DNA of 64,000 bases from the NCBI GenBank assembly GCA_963764235.1, contig CAVXRO010000008.1, positions 1 to 64,000 on the forward strand. Reading direction: 5' to 3'. Position 1 is the first letter of the stretch. Each line of letters opens with the position of its first letter. The notes beneath the pieces are model-generated. The model was not told where the DNA came from. It was given only the letters and a program-made list of their open reading frames with translations, and made no database searches. Positions 8,508 to 18,529 of this stretch are shown in pieces. Source of the DNA: DATFVA01 sp963764235 (lineage in GTDB: Bacteria; Bacteroidota; Ignavibacteria; Ignavibacteriales; Ignavibacteriaceae). A program made the position numbers and the translations under genes.

Positions 8508-9462
8508 ATGAGGGTAGAATTTTGCGAGGTATCAGTCTTGATAAAAAATATGTGTGTAAAGACTTTAGCTCTAATAACGATTATCTTCTTTCTCAATGAA
8601 TTTACGGGCATAGCTGCAGCCCAGACAGCTGAAGACTCTTCCTTGGTTTACAATCTGGTAAAAGCGTATCAGTACACATTCAGCACACGGGATGCGGCAG
8701 CTGTTTCAGAATTCTTCTCAGAGGATGCAGATGTAATAGTAGGTAATCTTCTTGAGGCTAAAGGAAGACAGGCTGTCCGGAATTTTTGGAATTCTTACTT
8801 CACGAAACAGGAACCGGGGAGAAAAGCTGCATTCACAGTAAATTCATTTAGAATGATAACTGAGGACGTTGCAGTAATTAACCTCGGATCCGTGACAGGG
8901 GGACGGGATACACTGGGGGAGGAACTGAAAACGAGGAAAGCACGGGGCACATGGGTGGTGCATCAGCTTAACGGAAAATGGCTTATAAACTCTGTATGCA
9001 TGATGCCGACAGAGAATGATAGTATTGTTCTGGGGAGCATCCGTCGAAGCTGCAGAATCCATAAGGCCCCACATACGCGCATTTGTCGATACATTTACAG
9101 AAGCGTTCAATAGTCATGAACCATCCAGGGTGAGTACCCTTTTCCGAAAAGATGCGGATATCCTTGTACGTAATCTTCCCCTGATTCAGGGCTCACAAGC
9201 CATTCACGATTGGTGGAGAGATTACTTTTCGAAACCGAGGAACTACAGAGCGATATTCAAAATAGACGAAATAAGAACAATCAGTGAAGGTGTAATACAG
9301 GTAAACGTCACTGCATCAGGTGCAATCCCGGGGACGGAGGACAAACTTCAACCCCTCAGGCAAACCCGCGGGGTGTGGATTCTTTCCCTTGGAACTGAAG
9401 GGTGGTGTATTGCTGCTTTGCGTGTATTGCCCGGTAAGGACGATCTCGTTATCCGAAGATGA
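8508..9462 (+). CDS. Exported protein with two tandem SnoaL-like domains (frameshifted)
   Basis: Two overlapping frames, 8508-9113 and 9016-9462, form one protein of about 317 residues. Removing one G from the G4 run at 9032-9035 joins DSIVLG to ASVEAAESIRPHIRAF. A signal peptide (ALITIIFFLNEFTGIAAA) precedes domain one, with RDAAAVSEFFSEDADVIVGN and ARGTWVVHQLNGKWLINS. Domain two repeats the same plan with EPSRVSTLFRKDADILVRN and TRGVWILSLGTEGWCIAA, so the gene arose by internal duplication. The family is close to the SgcJ/EcaC-type NTF2-like proteins. ATG 8508 is a weak start; TTG 8538 or ATG 8550 are alternatives. Confidence 0.7.
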
Positions 9463-9621
9463 AATAATTAGAGTGGAATGTGCCAGTGGTTCTTATAAAA
9501 ATGAAAGCGGGAGGCATATCTCCAAAATATTATAGCGCCGTTCATCCTTTTATGCTTCAAAATTTTTAGTTAGGAAGCTTATATTTGGGGGTTCTTTTGT
9601 TCAAAAATACCGGAGTGAGTC

Positions 9622-12600
9622 ATGTTGAAGTCTCTTACCTTTTTCACCAGTCTATTTTTAATTTCAACTTTTACTTTTTCACAGACGCAGCCGCTGCTGC
9701 TGTATCCGTCTATAAATAATGACGGATCAAGGATTGCTTTTTCATACCAGGGGGATATATGGACGGTTTCGTCTTCCGGCGGCCGCGCTGACAGGATCAC
9801 TGAACACGAGGGAATTGAAACCTATAGTGTATGGAGTCCCGACGGCTATAAAATAGCTTTTAACAGTGAACGTTTCGGAAATTCCGATGTTTATGTCGTC
9901 GATGCGTTTGGCGGCAGGCCAACGCGGTTGACTTATCATTCAGCGAGTGATGATATAAGCAGCTGGTCGAAAAGCGGGAAGATCTATTTTACCACCAGGA
10001 GAAATTATAACTCTGTCGAGTGGTCTCCGGAGATTTATGCTGCCCTTCCGGAAGGCGGGACTCCTGAACGCTCCCTCGAGGCATTCGGGTATGATCCTGC
10101 TGAATCTCCCGACGGACGGTTTGTTGCTTTTACGAAGGGCGACTGCCGTATCCCGCGTGAGGAGTACCGTGGCTCTGCTAACCGTGATATCTGGCTTTAT
10201 GATACTCAGAATAAAAAGTATATCCAGCTAACCGACTTTATGGGTAATGATTATTCGCCTCAGTGGGGTGGTGAAAGGACGATCTTCTATATCAGCTCTT
10301 CCAGCGGGAAGTACAATGTGCGTAAGTTGTCTCTTGACCCCGATGGTAATAAGCCGAATGACATTGCTGTTACCACCTTTACTGATGATGGTGTGCGTAA
10401 TTTCAGTGTAAGCAGCAACGGTAGTAAGCTCGTCCTGGAAAAGGATATGAACCTCTATACTGTCAACCCCGACGGATCAAATCTCAGCAAACTCTCTATC
10501 GATGTTTCATCGGATTATAAGCTCGATCCTTATGAGTGGAAAACTTTTACTTCTAAGGCATCGGAGTTTTCACTTTCTCCCAACGGAAAGTATATCGCCC
10601 TTGCCGTGCGCGGGGATATTTTTGTTACTGAGAATGATAAGGATAAGAGTCTTACCGTTAACCTCACGAAGAGTCCTTCCCGCGAGGAAAATCCTCAGTG
10701 GGTTAATGATTCAACTATTGTGTTTGTTTCGGATGAAGGGGGACAATTCGACATCTATGCTGTTTCTTCTTCAGATAAAGAGGAAACGAATATTTTCAGA
10801 AGTCTGAAACATAAGGTTGAGCGTATCACTAAAACAGATCAGGATGAATCGGGATTGGCGATGTCGCCCGACGGGAAGATTCTGGGTTATGTTCGCGGAA
10901 ACGGTCAGCTGATTACTTCAAAAATTGATAAGAACGGTCAGCTGTCAGATGAGAAGATATTATCGGATGACTGGGCTCAGCCGGAGGATATAGCCTGGAG
11001 CCCTGATTCTAAATGGCTAGCTTATTCAAAAGCGGATCTTTATTTCAATAATGAAATTTTCATACAGGCCGCGGATAATTCTCACGAAGCTGTGAATGTA
11101 AGTATGCACCCGAGAATGGATGCCCAGCCGTTCTGGAGTCCCGACGGCTCGAAGCTCGGTTTTGTTTCCGAAAGGAATAACCGCAGCGCTGATATCTGGT
11201 TCGTATGGCTGAAGAAAGCTGACTGGGAGAAGACACAGAAGGACTGGGAGTATGATGAGCCGGGAAAGAAAACAGATAAGAAAAAAGGTAAGGACTCAGC
11301 TGAGGTGAAACCCGTGGAGATTGATTTCCCGGATATCTATAAAAGATTGGTGCAGGTTACTTCGATGCCCGGCGATGAGAGGAATCCTGTTATCTCGGCT
11401 GACGGTGAGACTTTCTACTTCACTGCGCCTTATTCTTCGGGCAAAGCTAACAAGCTTGATCATTCACTCTACAGCATTAAATGGGACGGTAAGGATTTCG
11501 AATCAATTGTAAAGGGAAGTGATGCGTATTCTTCGCTCAAACCTGATAAAGATGTGAAAAATCTGTACCTGTTCAAGGGCGACGGAAAACTGGTGAAGGT
11601 TGATCTTGATAAGAAGAAGGAAGAAGGACTTTCATACTCCGCAAAGATGCAGATAAATTATACCGCTGAGCGCGAGCAGATCTTTGAAGAATCCTGGCGG
11701 ATGATCAGGGATGGATTCTATGATCCCGGGTTCAATGGGCACGACTGGAATGCCATAAAAGCTAAATACAAACCATGGATAATGGCTGCTTCCACCAGCC
11801 GCGACTTTAGGTATATGTTTAATTTTATGCTGGGACAGATAAACGCCAGCCATATGGGAATGTACGGCGGCGACCGGGAGGAGACTCAGAAGGAAACTAC
11901 AGGACTACTTGGTATTGAAATAGGAAATGCTGACGGCGGTATACTGGTTGAGCGGGTTGTGCCTGAGAGTCCTGCCGATAAAACTGAAAGCAAACTTTTC
12001 GTCGGTGATGTTATTACCAAGGTGAACGGACAGCCGGTAGGCGGGGATGTTAACTTCTATTCTAAGTTTGTGAACACGGCTGATGATAGAGTACTGCTGG
12101 AGGTGAAAGGGAAGGACGGCAAAACCAGGGAGGTGATTATTCGTCCCGTTGATAATATAAGAGATCTGCTCTATAATGAATGGGTACAGGACAGAAAGAA
12201 ACTGACCGATGAATATTCCAACGGCAGGATTGGGTATATTCACATTAAGGCAATGGGATGGGACAGCTTTGAGGAATTTGAGCGCGAGCTTGCAGCAACC
12301 GGTTACGGAAAGGATGCTTTAGTTGTGGATGTCCGCTACAATGGCGGCGGCTGGACGACAGACTACCTGATGATGGTGCTGAACTACAAGCAGCACGCAT
12401 ACACTATACCGAGAGGGGCAGCCGATAACCTGGCAAAAGAGCATTCGAAATTTTCTAACTATTATCCTCTCGGTGAAAGACTCCCGTATTCTGCGTGGAT
12501 AAAACCCAGTATTGCACTCTGCAACGAGAACAGCTATTCAAATGCTGAGATCTTCTCACATGCTTACCAGACACTGGGAATAGGGAAGCTTGTAGGCAAA

Positions 12601-12825
12601 CCAACGTTCGGAGCAGTGATCTCAACGGGTGGAAGAAGCATGGTTGATGGTACGTTCGTTCGTCTTCCCGGCAGAGGCTGGTATGTAAAGAAAACAGGTA
12701 ACGATATGGAAGACGAGCCCGCAACCCCTGATTTTGTTGTGGAAAACGCTCCCGACTATCGCGCTAAAGGAACAGACGCCCAGCTTGAGAAAGCAGTAGA
12801 TGAGCTGATGCAGCAGCTGAAGTAA
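9622..12825 (+). CDS. Tricorn-like S41 protease
   Basis: 1067 residues with a signal peptide (FFTSLFLISTFTFS), so periplasmic or secreted. Residues 25-540 are WD40/TolB-like propeller blades (repeated WSPDGYKIAF, MSPDGKILGY, WSPDGSKLGF). A tricorn C1-type helical segment follows at about 675-750. A PDZ domain follows at about 765-840 (GILVERVVPESPADKT). The S41 peptidase core runs to the end. Catalytic candidates are Ser743-His744 in NASHMG and the nucleophile Ser in NSYSNAEIF at about 971-973, close to the positions known for archaeal tricorn. It is thought to degrade peptides. Codon use is somewhat more GC-rich than in the glycan region. Confidence 0.92.
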   Translation: MLKSLTFFTSLFLISTFTFSQTQPLLLYPSINNDGSRIAFSYQGDIWTVSSSGGRADRITEHEGIETYSVWSPDGYKIAFNSERFGNSDVYVVDAFGGRPTRLTYHSASDDISSWSKSGKIYFTTRRNYNSVEWSPEIYAALPEGGTPERSLEAFGYDPAESPDGRFVAFTKGDCRIPREEYRGSANRDIWLYDTQNKKYIQLTDFMGNDYSPQWGGERTIFYISSSSGKYNVRKLSLDPDGNKPNDIAVTTFTDDGVRNFSVSSNGSKLVLEKDMNLYTVNPDGSNLSKLSIDVSSDYKLDPYEWKTFTSKASEFSLSPNGKYIALAVRGDIFVTENDKDKSLTVNLTKSPSREENPQWVNDSTIVFVSDEGGQFDIYAVSSSDKEETNIFRSLKHKVERITKTDQDESGLAMSPDGKILGYVRGNGQLITSKIDKNGQLSDEKILSDDWAQPEDIAWSPDSKWLAYSKADLYFNNEIFIQAADNSHEAVNVSMHPRMDAQPFWSPDGSKLGFVSERNNRSADIWFVWLKKADWEKTQKDWEYDEPGKKTDKKKGKDSAEVKPVEIDFPDIYKRLVQVTSMPGDERNPVISADGETFYFTAPYSSGKANKLDHSLYSIKWDGKDFESIVKGSDAYSSLKPDKDVKNLYLFKGDGKLVKVDLDKKKEEGLSYSAKMQINYTAEREQIFEESWRMIRDGFYDPGFNGHDWNAIKAKYKPWIMAASTSRDFRYMFNFMLGQINASHMGMYGGDREETQKETTGLLGIEIGNADGGILVERVVPESPADKTESKLFVGDVITKVNGQPVGGDVNFYSKFVNTADDRVLLEVKGKDGKTREVIIRPVDNIRDLLYNEWVQDRKKLTDEYSNGRIGYIHIKAMGWDSFEEFERELAATGYGKDALVVDVRYNGGGWTTDYLMMVLNYKQHAYTIPRGAADNLAKEHSKFSNYYPLGERLPYSAWIKPSIALCNENSYSNAEIFSHAYQTLGIGKLVGKPTFGAVISTGGRSMVDGTFVRLPGRGWYVKKTGNDMEDEPATPDFVVENAPDYRAKGTDAQLEKAVDELMQQLK

Positions 12826-12836
12826 ATTATTGTCTC

Positions 12837-12898
12837 TGAGGTGTCATGCTGAACTTGTTTCAGCATCTGAGATGTCATGCTGAACTTGTTTCAGGATC
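12837..12898 (+). repeat. Two 31-bp tandem repeats with internal hairpin
   Basis: Two consecutive units beginning TGAG share TGTCATGCTGAACTTGTTTC. Each contains TGAA...TTCA dyad symmetry, and the first forms a perfect TGCTGAA/TTCAGCA stem. They sit 12 bases after the tricorn-like gene, so they could act as a terminator. Sequences of this type occur as dispersed intergenic repeats in some Bacteroidota-related genomes; I cannot test that here. The following 225 bases up to the next gene are very AT-rich and show nothing else. Confidence 0.6.
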
Positions 12899-13123
12899 TT
12901 CTTAAAAAATATAATATCTCGCAAATTTCAAAATAAGCTCCACATACGCTCTGATTTCTTCCTGTACTGATGATGATTTCTTCCAATTCCGGGATTGATG
13001 AATATATTTACAAGTAGCTATTTTTAATAATAATTTAATATTATAAATAAAAAAATTACTTAAATTTCTATAAGGATAATTATCCTTTATATAAATAAAA
13101 TAAAATCCATTGAGGCCCGACAG

Positions 13124-14254
13124 ATGCAAGTCCCTTTTCTCGATTTGAAAATCCAATACCAGTCCATTAAAAAAGATATAGATCCGGCAATTCAAAATGT
13201 AATTGATAATACAGCTTTTGTTCTTGGCAAAGCAGTATCAGACTTTGAAGAAAAATTTGCTGAGGCTCATCAGGTTAAACATTGTCTGGGTACAAGTTCA
13301 GGCACAGATGGTAATCATATGGCTTTGTGGGCGCTTGGAATTAAACCCGGCGATGAAGTAATTATTCCGGCCAACACTTTTATAGCAACTGCATGGGGGG
13401 CGACATTATGTGGAGCCACACCCGTTTTCGTGGATTGTCATCCCGAGAACTATAATCTCGATCCGGCAAAGGTTGAAGATGCTATAACAGATAAAACAAG
13501 AGCAATTGTGGCTGTTCATCTTTATGGACAACCGGCTGACCTGGATCCACTGAGAGAGATTGCAAAACGTCACAACCTGTTTCTTGTTGAGGATGCTGCT
13601 CAGGCTCACCTGGCTGAATATAAGAGTTCAAAAGTGGGGGGACTTTCAGATGCCTGTTCGTTCAGTTTCTACCCTGGTAAAAATCTCGGGGCATATGGCG
13701 AAGGGGGCGCTGTCACGACAAATAATGATGAAATTTTTAATTATATGAAAAAAATAAGGGAGCATGGACAGTCGCAGAAGTATTATCATTCAACTTTTGG
13801 ACATAACTACAGGATGGAAGGTATTCAGGGTGCGGTGCTGGGTGTAAAATTGCGATATCTTCCTGAGTGGACAGATGGCAGACGCAAAGTAGCTGCAAAA
13901 TATAGTCAGTTACTTGGAGATTTCGATCGGATCGTACTCCCTGCAGAAATGTCCTGGGCAGAACATGTATACCATCTATTCGTTATCAAGGTGAAACCAA
14001 AGAATCAAAGCAAAAGAAATGAAACCAGGGATAATCTGCAAAAATTTCTAAATCAACAGGGAATATCTACAGGGCTGCATTACCCGGTTCCTCTCCATAA
14101 GCAGGAATGCTTCTCCACGCTCGGATATAAATCGCGAGACTTTCCTGTTACTGAAGAATTAGCCGAAACAGGTTTATCGCTGCCGATGTTTCCGGAATTA
14201 AATGATGAGCAGATTAATTTTGTTGCAGGTAAAATAAAAGAGTTCTTTCAATAA
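13124..14254 (+). CDS. DegT/DnrJ/EryC1/StrS sugar aminotransferase
   Basis: 376 residues, the usual length for this PLP-dependent family, which aminates nucleotide-linked keto-sugars. The PLP-binding lysine is in SFYPGKNLGAYGEGGA (about residue 188). Also visible are SSGTDGNHMALWALGIKPGDEV, EDAAQAH (the aspartate contacts the PLP ring nitrogen) and the C-terminal GLHYPVPLHKQ. The overall pattern is close to FdtB/QdtB-like 3-keto-sugar transaminases, but the substrate is inferred only. GAGG lies eight bases before the ATG. It precedes the sugar-transferase gene on the same strand, 283 bases away. Confidence 0.9.
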   Translation: MQVPFLDLKIQYQSIKKDIDPAIQNVIDNTAFVLGKAVSDFEEKFAEAHQVKHCLGTSSGTDGNHMALWALGIKPGDEVIIPANTFIATAWGATLCGATPVFVDCHPENYNLDPAKVEDAITDKTRAIVAVHLYGQPADLDPLREIAKRHNLFLVEDAAQAHLAEYKSSKVGGLSDACSFSFYPGKNLGAYGEGGAVTTNNDEIFNYMKKIREHGQSQKYYHSTFGHNYRMEGIQGAVLGVKLRYLPEWTDGRRKVAAKYSQLLGDFDRIVLPAEMSWAEHVYHLFVIKVKPKNQSKRNETRDNLQKFLNQQGISTGLHYPVPLHKQECFSTLGYKSRDFPVTEELAETGLSLPMFPELNDEQINFVAGKIKEFFQ

Positions 14255-14537
14255 AATTATACTTGAAAATATTTACACAACAAAATTAGCCCAGGTCTAC
14301 TGATAAGGGAAACTATTACAATTATTGTCCCTATATGTGATTAATTTATACTGAAATAATAGTAATTGTCAGTCATCATATTCTATTGTGTCTCATAATG
14401 TTAAGTTCTTTTCCAATGATATCTCATTTTGAAAAGGAATAACCGGATTTATTCGTATTTAAGCGTAATTAACAGGGTCAGTTGGTGGCACACTATTAGG
14501 ATGTTATTATTTTACCAACTTTTGAGGGCATTTTAGA

Positions 14538-15989
14538 TTGAGCAATTTTGGATTACGAAGAATACCAAAACATAAGATTTTATTCGCTGCTGCAGATATA
14601 ATCACTATTCTCTTCTGTTTATTAGCTTCTGTTTATATTCACAGAAGAGAAAGCCAGCTGAGTTTCATTCAGTTCTTTTCACTGAATGAATCCCTGATTT
14701 ATATCATGTTTGGTCTTTCTATATTTTTTGTGGTTATATTTCAGTATAACGGTCTGTACAGGATTAATGTTCTTTTAAGCCGTGCCGCCCATTTTGCGAA
14801 CATAATAAAGTCACAATATTACGGAGCTCTTAATATTGTTCTGGTTTCCCTCTTTATCCAGACATACAATGTAGACGCGAGATTGATAATATTCAGCTTC
14901 GTATTGATTGCTGTTCCGACATTATATATTGTACGTGTAGAGATCCTCAGACAATTATTTATTCAGTTGAGAAACTATACATTTAAGCGAAATGTAGTTA
15001 TTGTGGGTGATGGAACATCAGGCAAGCTGTTGGCTGCCAAATTGATCCTTGAAAATTATACAGGGATAGAAATAGTTGGTTTTGTAGACGATGACAAGGA
15101 AATTCATGAAGAAGTAGTAGGCGGAAAGAGGGTATTGGGAAGACTAAACGATCTTGGCCAGGTGATTGCAAATTATAATATAGATGAAATCATTGTCGCG
15201 ATAGATGGTGACGATCATGAAAAACTTTTTAAGATACTGGATTTTTGCAAATCTCAAAATATAAACATAAGGCTAACCTCCGAACTATTTGAAGTAGTAA
15301 CCCGCAAAGTCGATACAGAGAAGTACATTGATATACCGATAGTAGATGTATCCGCTCAATACAACAACAGGTTGACTTTAGGTATTAAAAGAATTATAGA
15401 TCTTGTAGTTGCTTCGATAGCCATTCTGATACTTTCACCGATAATGATCATGATTTCCTTTCTGATAAAACTTTCGTCAAAGGGCCCGATTTTATTTACA
15501 CAGGTCAGGATCGGAAGATATGGCAAGCCGTTCAGGTTTTATAAGTTTCGTTCAATGCAGGTTCTTAGCGGTGAAGATGAAGACCGCAAAGAGAAAATGA
15601 TAGAATTTATGCGAAATAATGTTACCAGCGGTTCAGATACAAAAATAATAAATGAAAGCAGGGTAACCTGGATTGGCAGTGTAATACGAAAAACATCACT
15701 CGACGAATTACCGCAGCTTTTTAATGTAATTAAGGGAGAAATGAGTCTTGTAGGACCTCGACCCTGTCTTCCATATGAATATGATAATTATGAAGACTGG
15801 CAGAAAAGAAGACTATCAGCAATTCCAGGCTGCACAGGTGTATGGCAGATTAGCGGACGCAGCGAAGTATCATTTAAAGATTCAATTATTCTCGATCTAT
15901 ATTACATCAATAATATGTCTCCGTGGTTTGATCTTCAGTTGATCTTTAAGACAATTCCAACAATGCTCTTTTTAAGAGGTGGAAAATAG
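14538..15989 (+). CDS. Polyprenyl-phosphate sugar-1-phosphate transferase
   Basis: 483 residues; a TTG start is used, with GAGGG upstream. It should transfer a sugar-1-phosphate to undecaprenyl phosphate, the first membrane step of glycan assembly. The N-terminal half has four or so membrane helices plus a CoA-binding-like Rossmann domain (VVIVGDGTSGKLLA, about residue 155). The C-terminal bac_transf domain starts after a hydrophobic helix (VVASIAILILSPIMIMISFL) and has PFRFYKFRSM, LDELPQLFNVIKGEMSLVGPRP and PGCTGVWQISGRSE. This two-part architecture is that of WbaP/WcaJ-type enzymes. The 283 bases upstream show no gene. Confidence 0.92.
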   Translation: MSNFGLRRIPKHKILFAAADIITILFCLLASVYIHRRESQLSFIQFFSLNESLIYIMFGLSIFFVVIFQYNGLYRINVLLSRAAHFANIIKSQYYGALNIVLVSLFIQTYNVDARLIIFSFVLIAVPTLYIVRVEILRQLFIQLRNYTFKRNVVIVGDGTSGKLLAAKLILENYTGIEIVGFVDDDKEIHEEVVGGKRVLGRLNDLGQVIANYNIDEIIVAIDGDDHEKLFKILDFCKSQNINIRLTSELFEVVTRKVDTEKYIDIPIVDVSAQYNNRLTLGIKRIIDLVVASIAILILSPIMIMISFLIKLSSKGPILFTQVRIGRYGKPFRFYKFRSMQVLSGEDEDRKEKMIEFMRNNVTSGSDTKIINESRVTWIGSVIRKTSLDELPQLFNVIKGEMSLVGPRPCLPYEYDNYEDWQKRRLSAIPGCTGVWQISGRSEVSFKDSIILDLYYINNMSPWFDLQLIFKTIPTMLFLRGGK

Positions 15990-16026
15990 GCTCTATTTTC
16001 TTTGAGCTTTTCCAGGTTAATAATGA

Positions 16027-16680
16027 CTAGTCCGGTTTCCAATTATGAATTTCAATATCCTTTTTGCCTTCACAGACCAGGGAAATAATATAGTCTGATA
16101 AAATTTTTATGGTCGTAACCTGATAATCTTTCTTAATAGTTCCTTCCGGGAGAATTTTTCTTATCAGGATCTGATTCTCAGATTCATTAGTTAATTCTAC
16201 ATCCCTGGGTGAAAAAGAAAAACCTTTACCAATATTTTTTATAAAAGCTTCTTTAACTGTCCAGATTTTATAAAATGTTTCAGTCTTCGAATTATCATAA
16301 ATACTGCTGAACCAATTCTTCTCGTATTGAGTAAAGCACAGATCTATAACCCCCTCCATATCGTCAATTTCTTTTATTCTTTCAACGTCCACACCGATAT
16401 CGTTAAAATTTGTAAAGGCAAGCACTACTATATCATCACAGTGAGAAATATTAAACTGCAAATCATTTTTATTATTAAATAAATATGGTTTCCCGAATTC
16501 ATTGTATGAGAATTCCAGATCTGTAGGATTCAATTTCAGATATTCAGCTATAAGCAGCCTTGTCAATCCTTTGGCTATAACTGCTCTTTTCCGCAGCCAT
16601 TCAAATTTTAGTTTTTCGATTTTGCTTAAATCTGATTTGTCTAAATATTCCATGAACCTATTGACAGTTGGAGAAGGCAA
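16027..16680 (-). CDS. Sfp-type 4'-phosphopantetheinyl transferase
   Basis: It moves 4'-phosphopantetheine from CoA to a serine of carrier proteins. Diagnostic motifs are GVDVE at 96-100 (Mg-binding Asp and Glu) and IWTVKEAFIKNIGKG at about 139-153; FNISHCDD precedes them. The TTG at 16680 is a poor start. In-frame sequence upstream encodes NIKIDLWWTDLNL, which looks like the N-terminal strand of this family, so the real start may be CTG 16731 (AGGA six bases before) or a frameshift may hide one. It is the last gene of the minus-strand cassette that includes an acyl carrier protein, and it could also serve the NRPS at the right edge. Confidence 0.85.
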   Translation of the reverse strand: MPSPTVNRFMEYLDKSDLSKIEKLKFEWLRKRAVIAKGLTRLLIAEYLKLNPTDLEFSYNEFGKPYLFNNKNDLQFNISHCDDIVVLAFTNFNDIGVDVERIKEIDDMEGVIDLCFTQYEKNWFSSIYDNSKTETFYKIWTVKEAFIKNIGKGFSFSPRDVELTNESENQILIRKILPEGTIKKDYQVTTIKILSDYIISLVCEGKKDIEIHNWKPD

Positions 16681-16765
16681 ATTCAGATCTGTCCACCAGA
16701 GATCTATTTTTATGTTTAAATTTGGAACCAGATATAATCCTAATGATTAATAATATTGAATCTAT

Positions 16766-17470
16766 TCAAGTTTTTGAAATCATTATAAGGTGATTGGTTC
16801 TGAGTGAGAGTCTGCGGGGATAGCCATACTGATTAATTTCTCCCAGGTTATAAACTTTAAGCTTATAATTTTCAGCAATGCCGCTTAGCAGATCAACATT
16901 GTGTAAAAACCAGTTGTGCTCTTTATGCTTAAATTCATAGTGTTTAGGACCTATGATATCACCCAGAAACTTTCCGTCGTCTTCCAGTATTATCGCTAGC
17001 CATTCAAACAAAGCGGAGAGTTTTTGTTTATCGAAATAATACAATATCTGCGATGCCCAAATGAAGTTGAATTTTGTTCCGTTTAATTTTTCAATCCCGA
17101 AATTATCAGAGAGGAATAAAATAGGCTCTTTATTTTCAAGCCTGTACTTTTTTATCTGCCTGATTCCGGCGTCAATACTTTCCTGTTTAATATCAAAACC
17201 ATAATAATTATTCGGATTCAGGTATTTTATAAACGCTATCCCGCCCTGCAGAGGTCCGCATCCTATATCCAGCAGTTTATGTTCAGGTTTCATACCATTA
17301 CCAATCAGGGTATTCAGCTGATAAGCCTGAAGCTCCTTCCAGTAGCCCAGCGGACCAACCATTAATTCCAGTTTATGGATTTCTTTCAAACCGGGTACAA
17401 ACTGTCTTAAACCATAAACATTTCTTCTTAAACTTTTAAGCCGCCTGTTAATCTTATGTAAAGCAACCAT
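16766..17470 (-). CDS. Class I SAM-dependent methyltransferase
   Basis: 234 residues. The SAM-binding loop is HKLLDIGCGPLQGGIAF at about 64-80, followed by the acidic strand NYYGFDIKQESI and FNFIWASQILYYF, a Methyltransf_11/25 pattern. The N-terminus is basic (RRLKSLRRNVYGLRQF). There is no clue to the methyl acceptor. It lies between the NadE-like gene (85 bases) and the phosphopantetheinyl transferase, all on the minus strand, so a role in finishing the product of that cassette is the simplest inference. Confidence 0.8.
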   Translation of the reverse strand: MVALHKINRRLKSLRRNVYGLRQFVPGLKEIHKLELMVGPLGYWKELQAYQLNTLIGNGMKPEHKLLDIGCGPLQGGIAFIKYLNPNNYYGFDIKQESIDAGIRQIKKYRLENKEPILFLSDNFGIEKLNGTKFNFIWASQILYYFDKQKLSALFEWLAIILEDDGKFLGDIIGPKHYEFKHKEHNWFLHNVDLLSGIAENYKLKVYNLGEINQYGYPRRLSLRTNHLIMISKT

Positions 17471-17555
17471 CTCTATCTCTTTATTTAATAGTTCGCAAGT
17501 ATTTAGTGTATTTATCGAAACAGAATATCGGATATATTTGAATTTGAGACCATGG

Positions 17556-18521
17556 TCATTGCAAAGTGACCGGCGGATATCTTAAGTACTCGGTAGTCCT
17601 TATTTTGTTAGTGATATCACTAATGACATTTTTAACAAAGCGAATATCTTCCCCTAGTTCCTCAGCTATAATCTCAGCCGGGACATTCATTTCCATTCCC
17701 AGCCATATAGGATCGAGTATACGGAAGGGAACTTTGAAGAAGAATTCCTCTTGTGTCTGTTCGGCACTGTATGTATCAGATGTCGGAGTTCTTTTTAGGA
17801 TTTCATCCGGGATACCAAGATACTCTGCCAGCTGATAAACCTGGGACTTGAATAAATGGCCTATCGGCATAATATCCACTCCGCCGTCGCCATATTTCAC
17901 AAAGAATCCCTGTCTGTGTTCATTCTTATTCCCTGTACCTACCACGCAGTAATTATTCTTTTCCGCATGATAATAAAGCATATTCATACGGTATCTCTGC
18001 TTTAAATTTGAAGCCGCAACGATCTGCAGGTATTCAGTAATGGGCAGTCTTTTCCTTGTTTCGTTACCATCAGGACTGATAACGGAAAGGTTAAACAGAT
18101 TTAATGATCCTTTGCCTGTCGTATCCTTAGAGACAGTAATTTTCATTTTATATTTATCATCATATTCCGGAAAGATATTTTTAACTGCTTCATCTCTTCT
18201 GCTGTAGCATCCAATGGCTTCCAGTGAGCCGGATAAGTCTTCAACGATGTAACCTACATTAAATTTCCGGGCCAGAACTTTACCAAGTTTTAAACTATCA
18301 GGACTCGAGTCCTTTTCAGGAAGCATCAAAGCTATCACCTTATTATTGCCAAATGCTTTAACGCATAAAGCCAGTACAACTGATGAATCCACACCTCCGC
18401 TTATCCCGAGCACAGCACCTTTTTTATGCAGCTTATGAACTAATTCGGATCTTAAAAGAGAGATAATTCTTTCCGATTCTTCCGCCGGATCTATTCTAAT
18501 TGATTCTTTTGAAAAACTCAT
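17556..18521 (-). CDS. NadE-like ATP-dependent amidating enzyme
   Basis: 321 residues of the NAD synthetase N-type ATP pyrophosphatase family, without the glutaminase domain. The PP-loop is SGGVDSSVV at 41-49. Other signatures are GTGNKNEH at 195-202 and KYGDGGVDIMPIGHLFKSQV at 209-228. The protein is about 50 residues longer than usual NH3-dependent NadE, with extra sequence at about 125-165 and an unusual SDTYSAEQTQEEFFF segment. Its position between an AMP ligase and a methyltransferase, rather than with NAD genes, suggests it amidates or activates an intermediate of the cassette. Plain NAD synthesis remains possible. Confidence 0.8.
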   Translation of the reverse strand: MSFSKESIRIDPAEESERIISLLRSELVHKLHKKGAVLGISGGVDSSVVLALCVKAFGNNKVIALMLPEKDSSPDSLKLGKVLARKFNVGYIVEDLSGSLEAIGCYSRRDEAVKNIFPEYDDKYKMKITVSKDTTGKGSLNLFNLSVISPDGNETRKRLPITEYLQIVAASNLKQRYRMNMLYYHAEKNNYCVVGTGNKNEHRQGFFVKYGDGGVDIMPIGHLFKSQVYQLAEYLGIPDEILKRTPTSDTYSAEQTQEEFFFKVPFRILDPIWLGMEMNVPAEIIAEELGEDIRFVKNVISDITNKIRTTEYLRYPPVTLQ

Positions 18522-18529
18522 TATACTGA

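Noticed and set aside
13000..14537. JUMPstart/ops element before the sugar transferase
   Set aside because: No GGCGGTAG-like core was found in the 283 bases upstream.
17556..18521. Plain housekeeping nadE
   Set aside because: Not excluded, but the extra length, unusual C-terminal segment and operon context made a specialised role the better reading.
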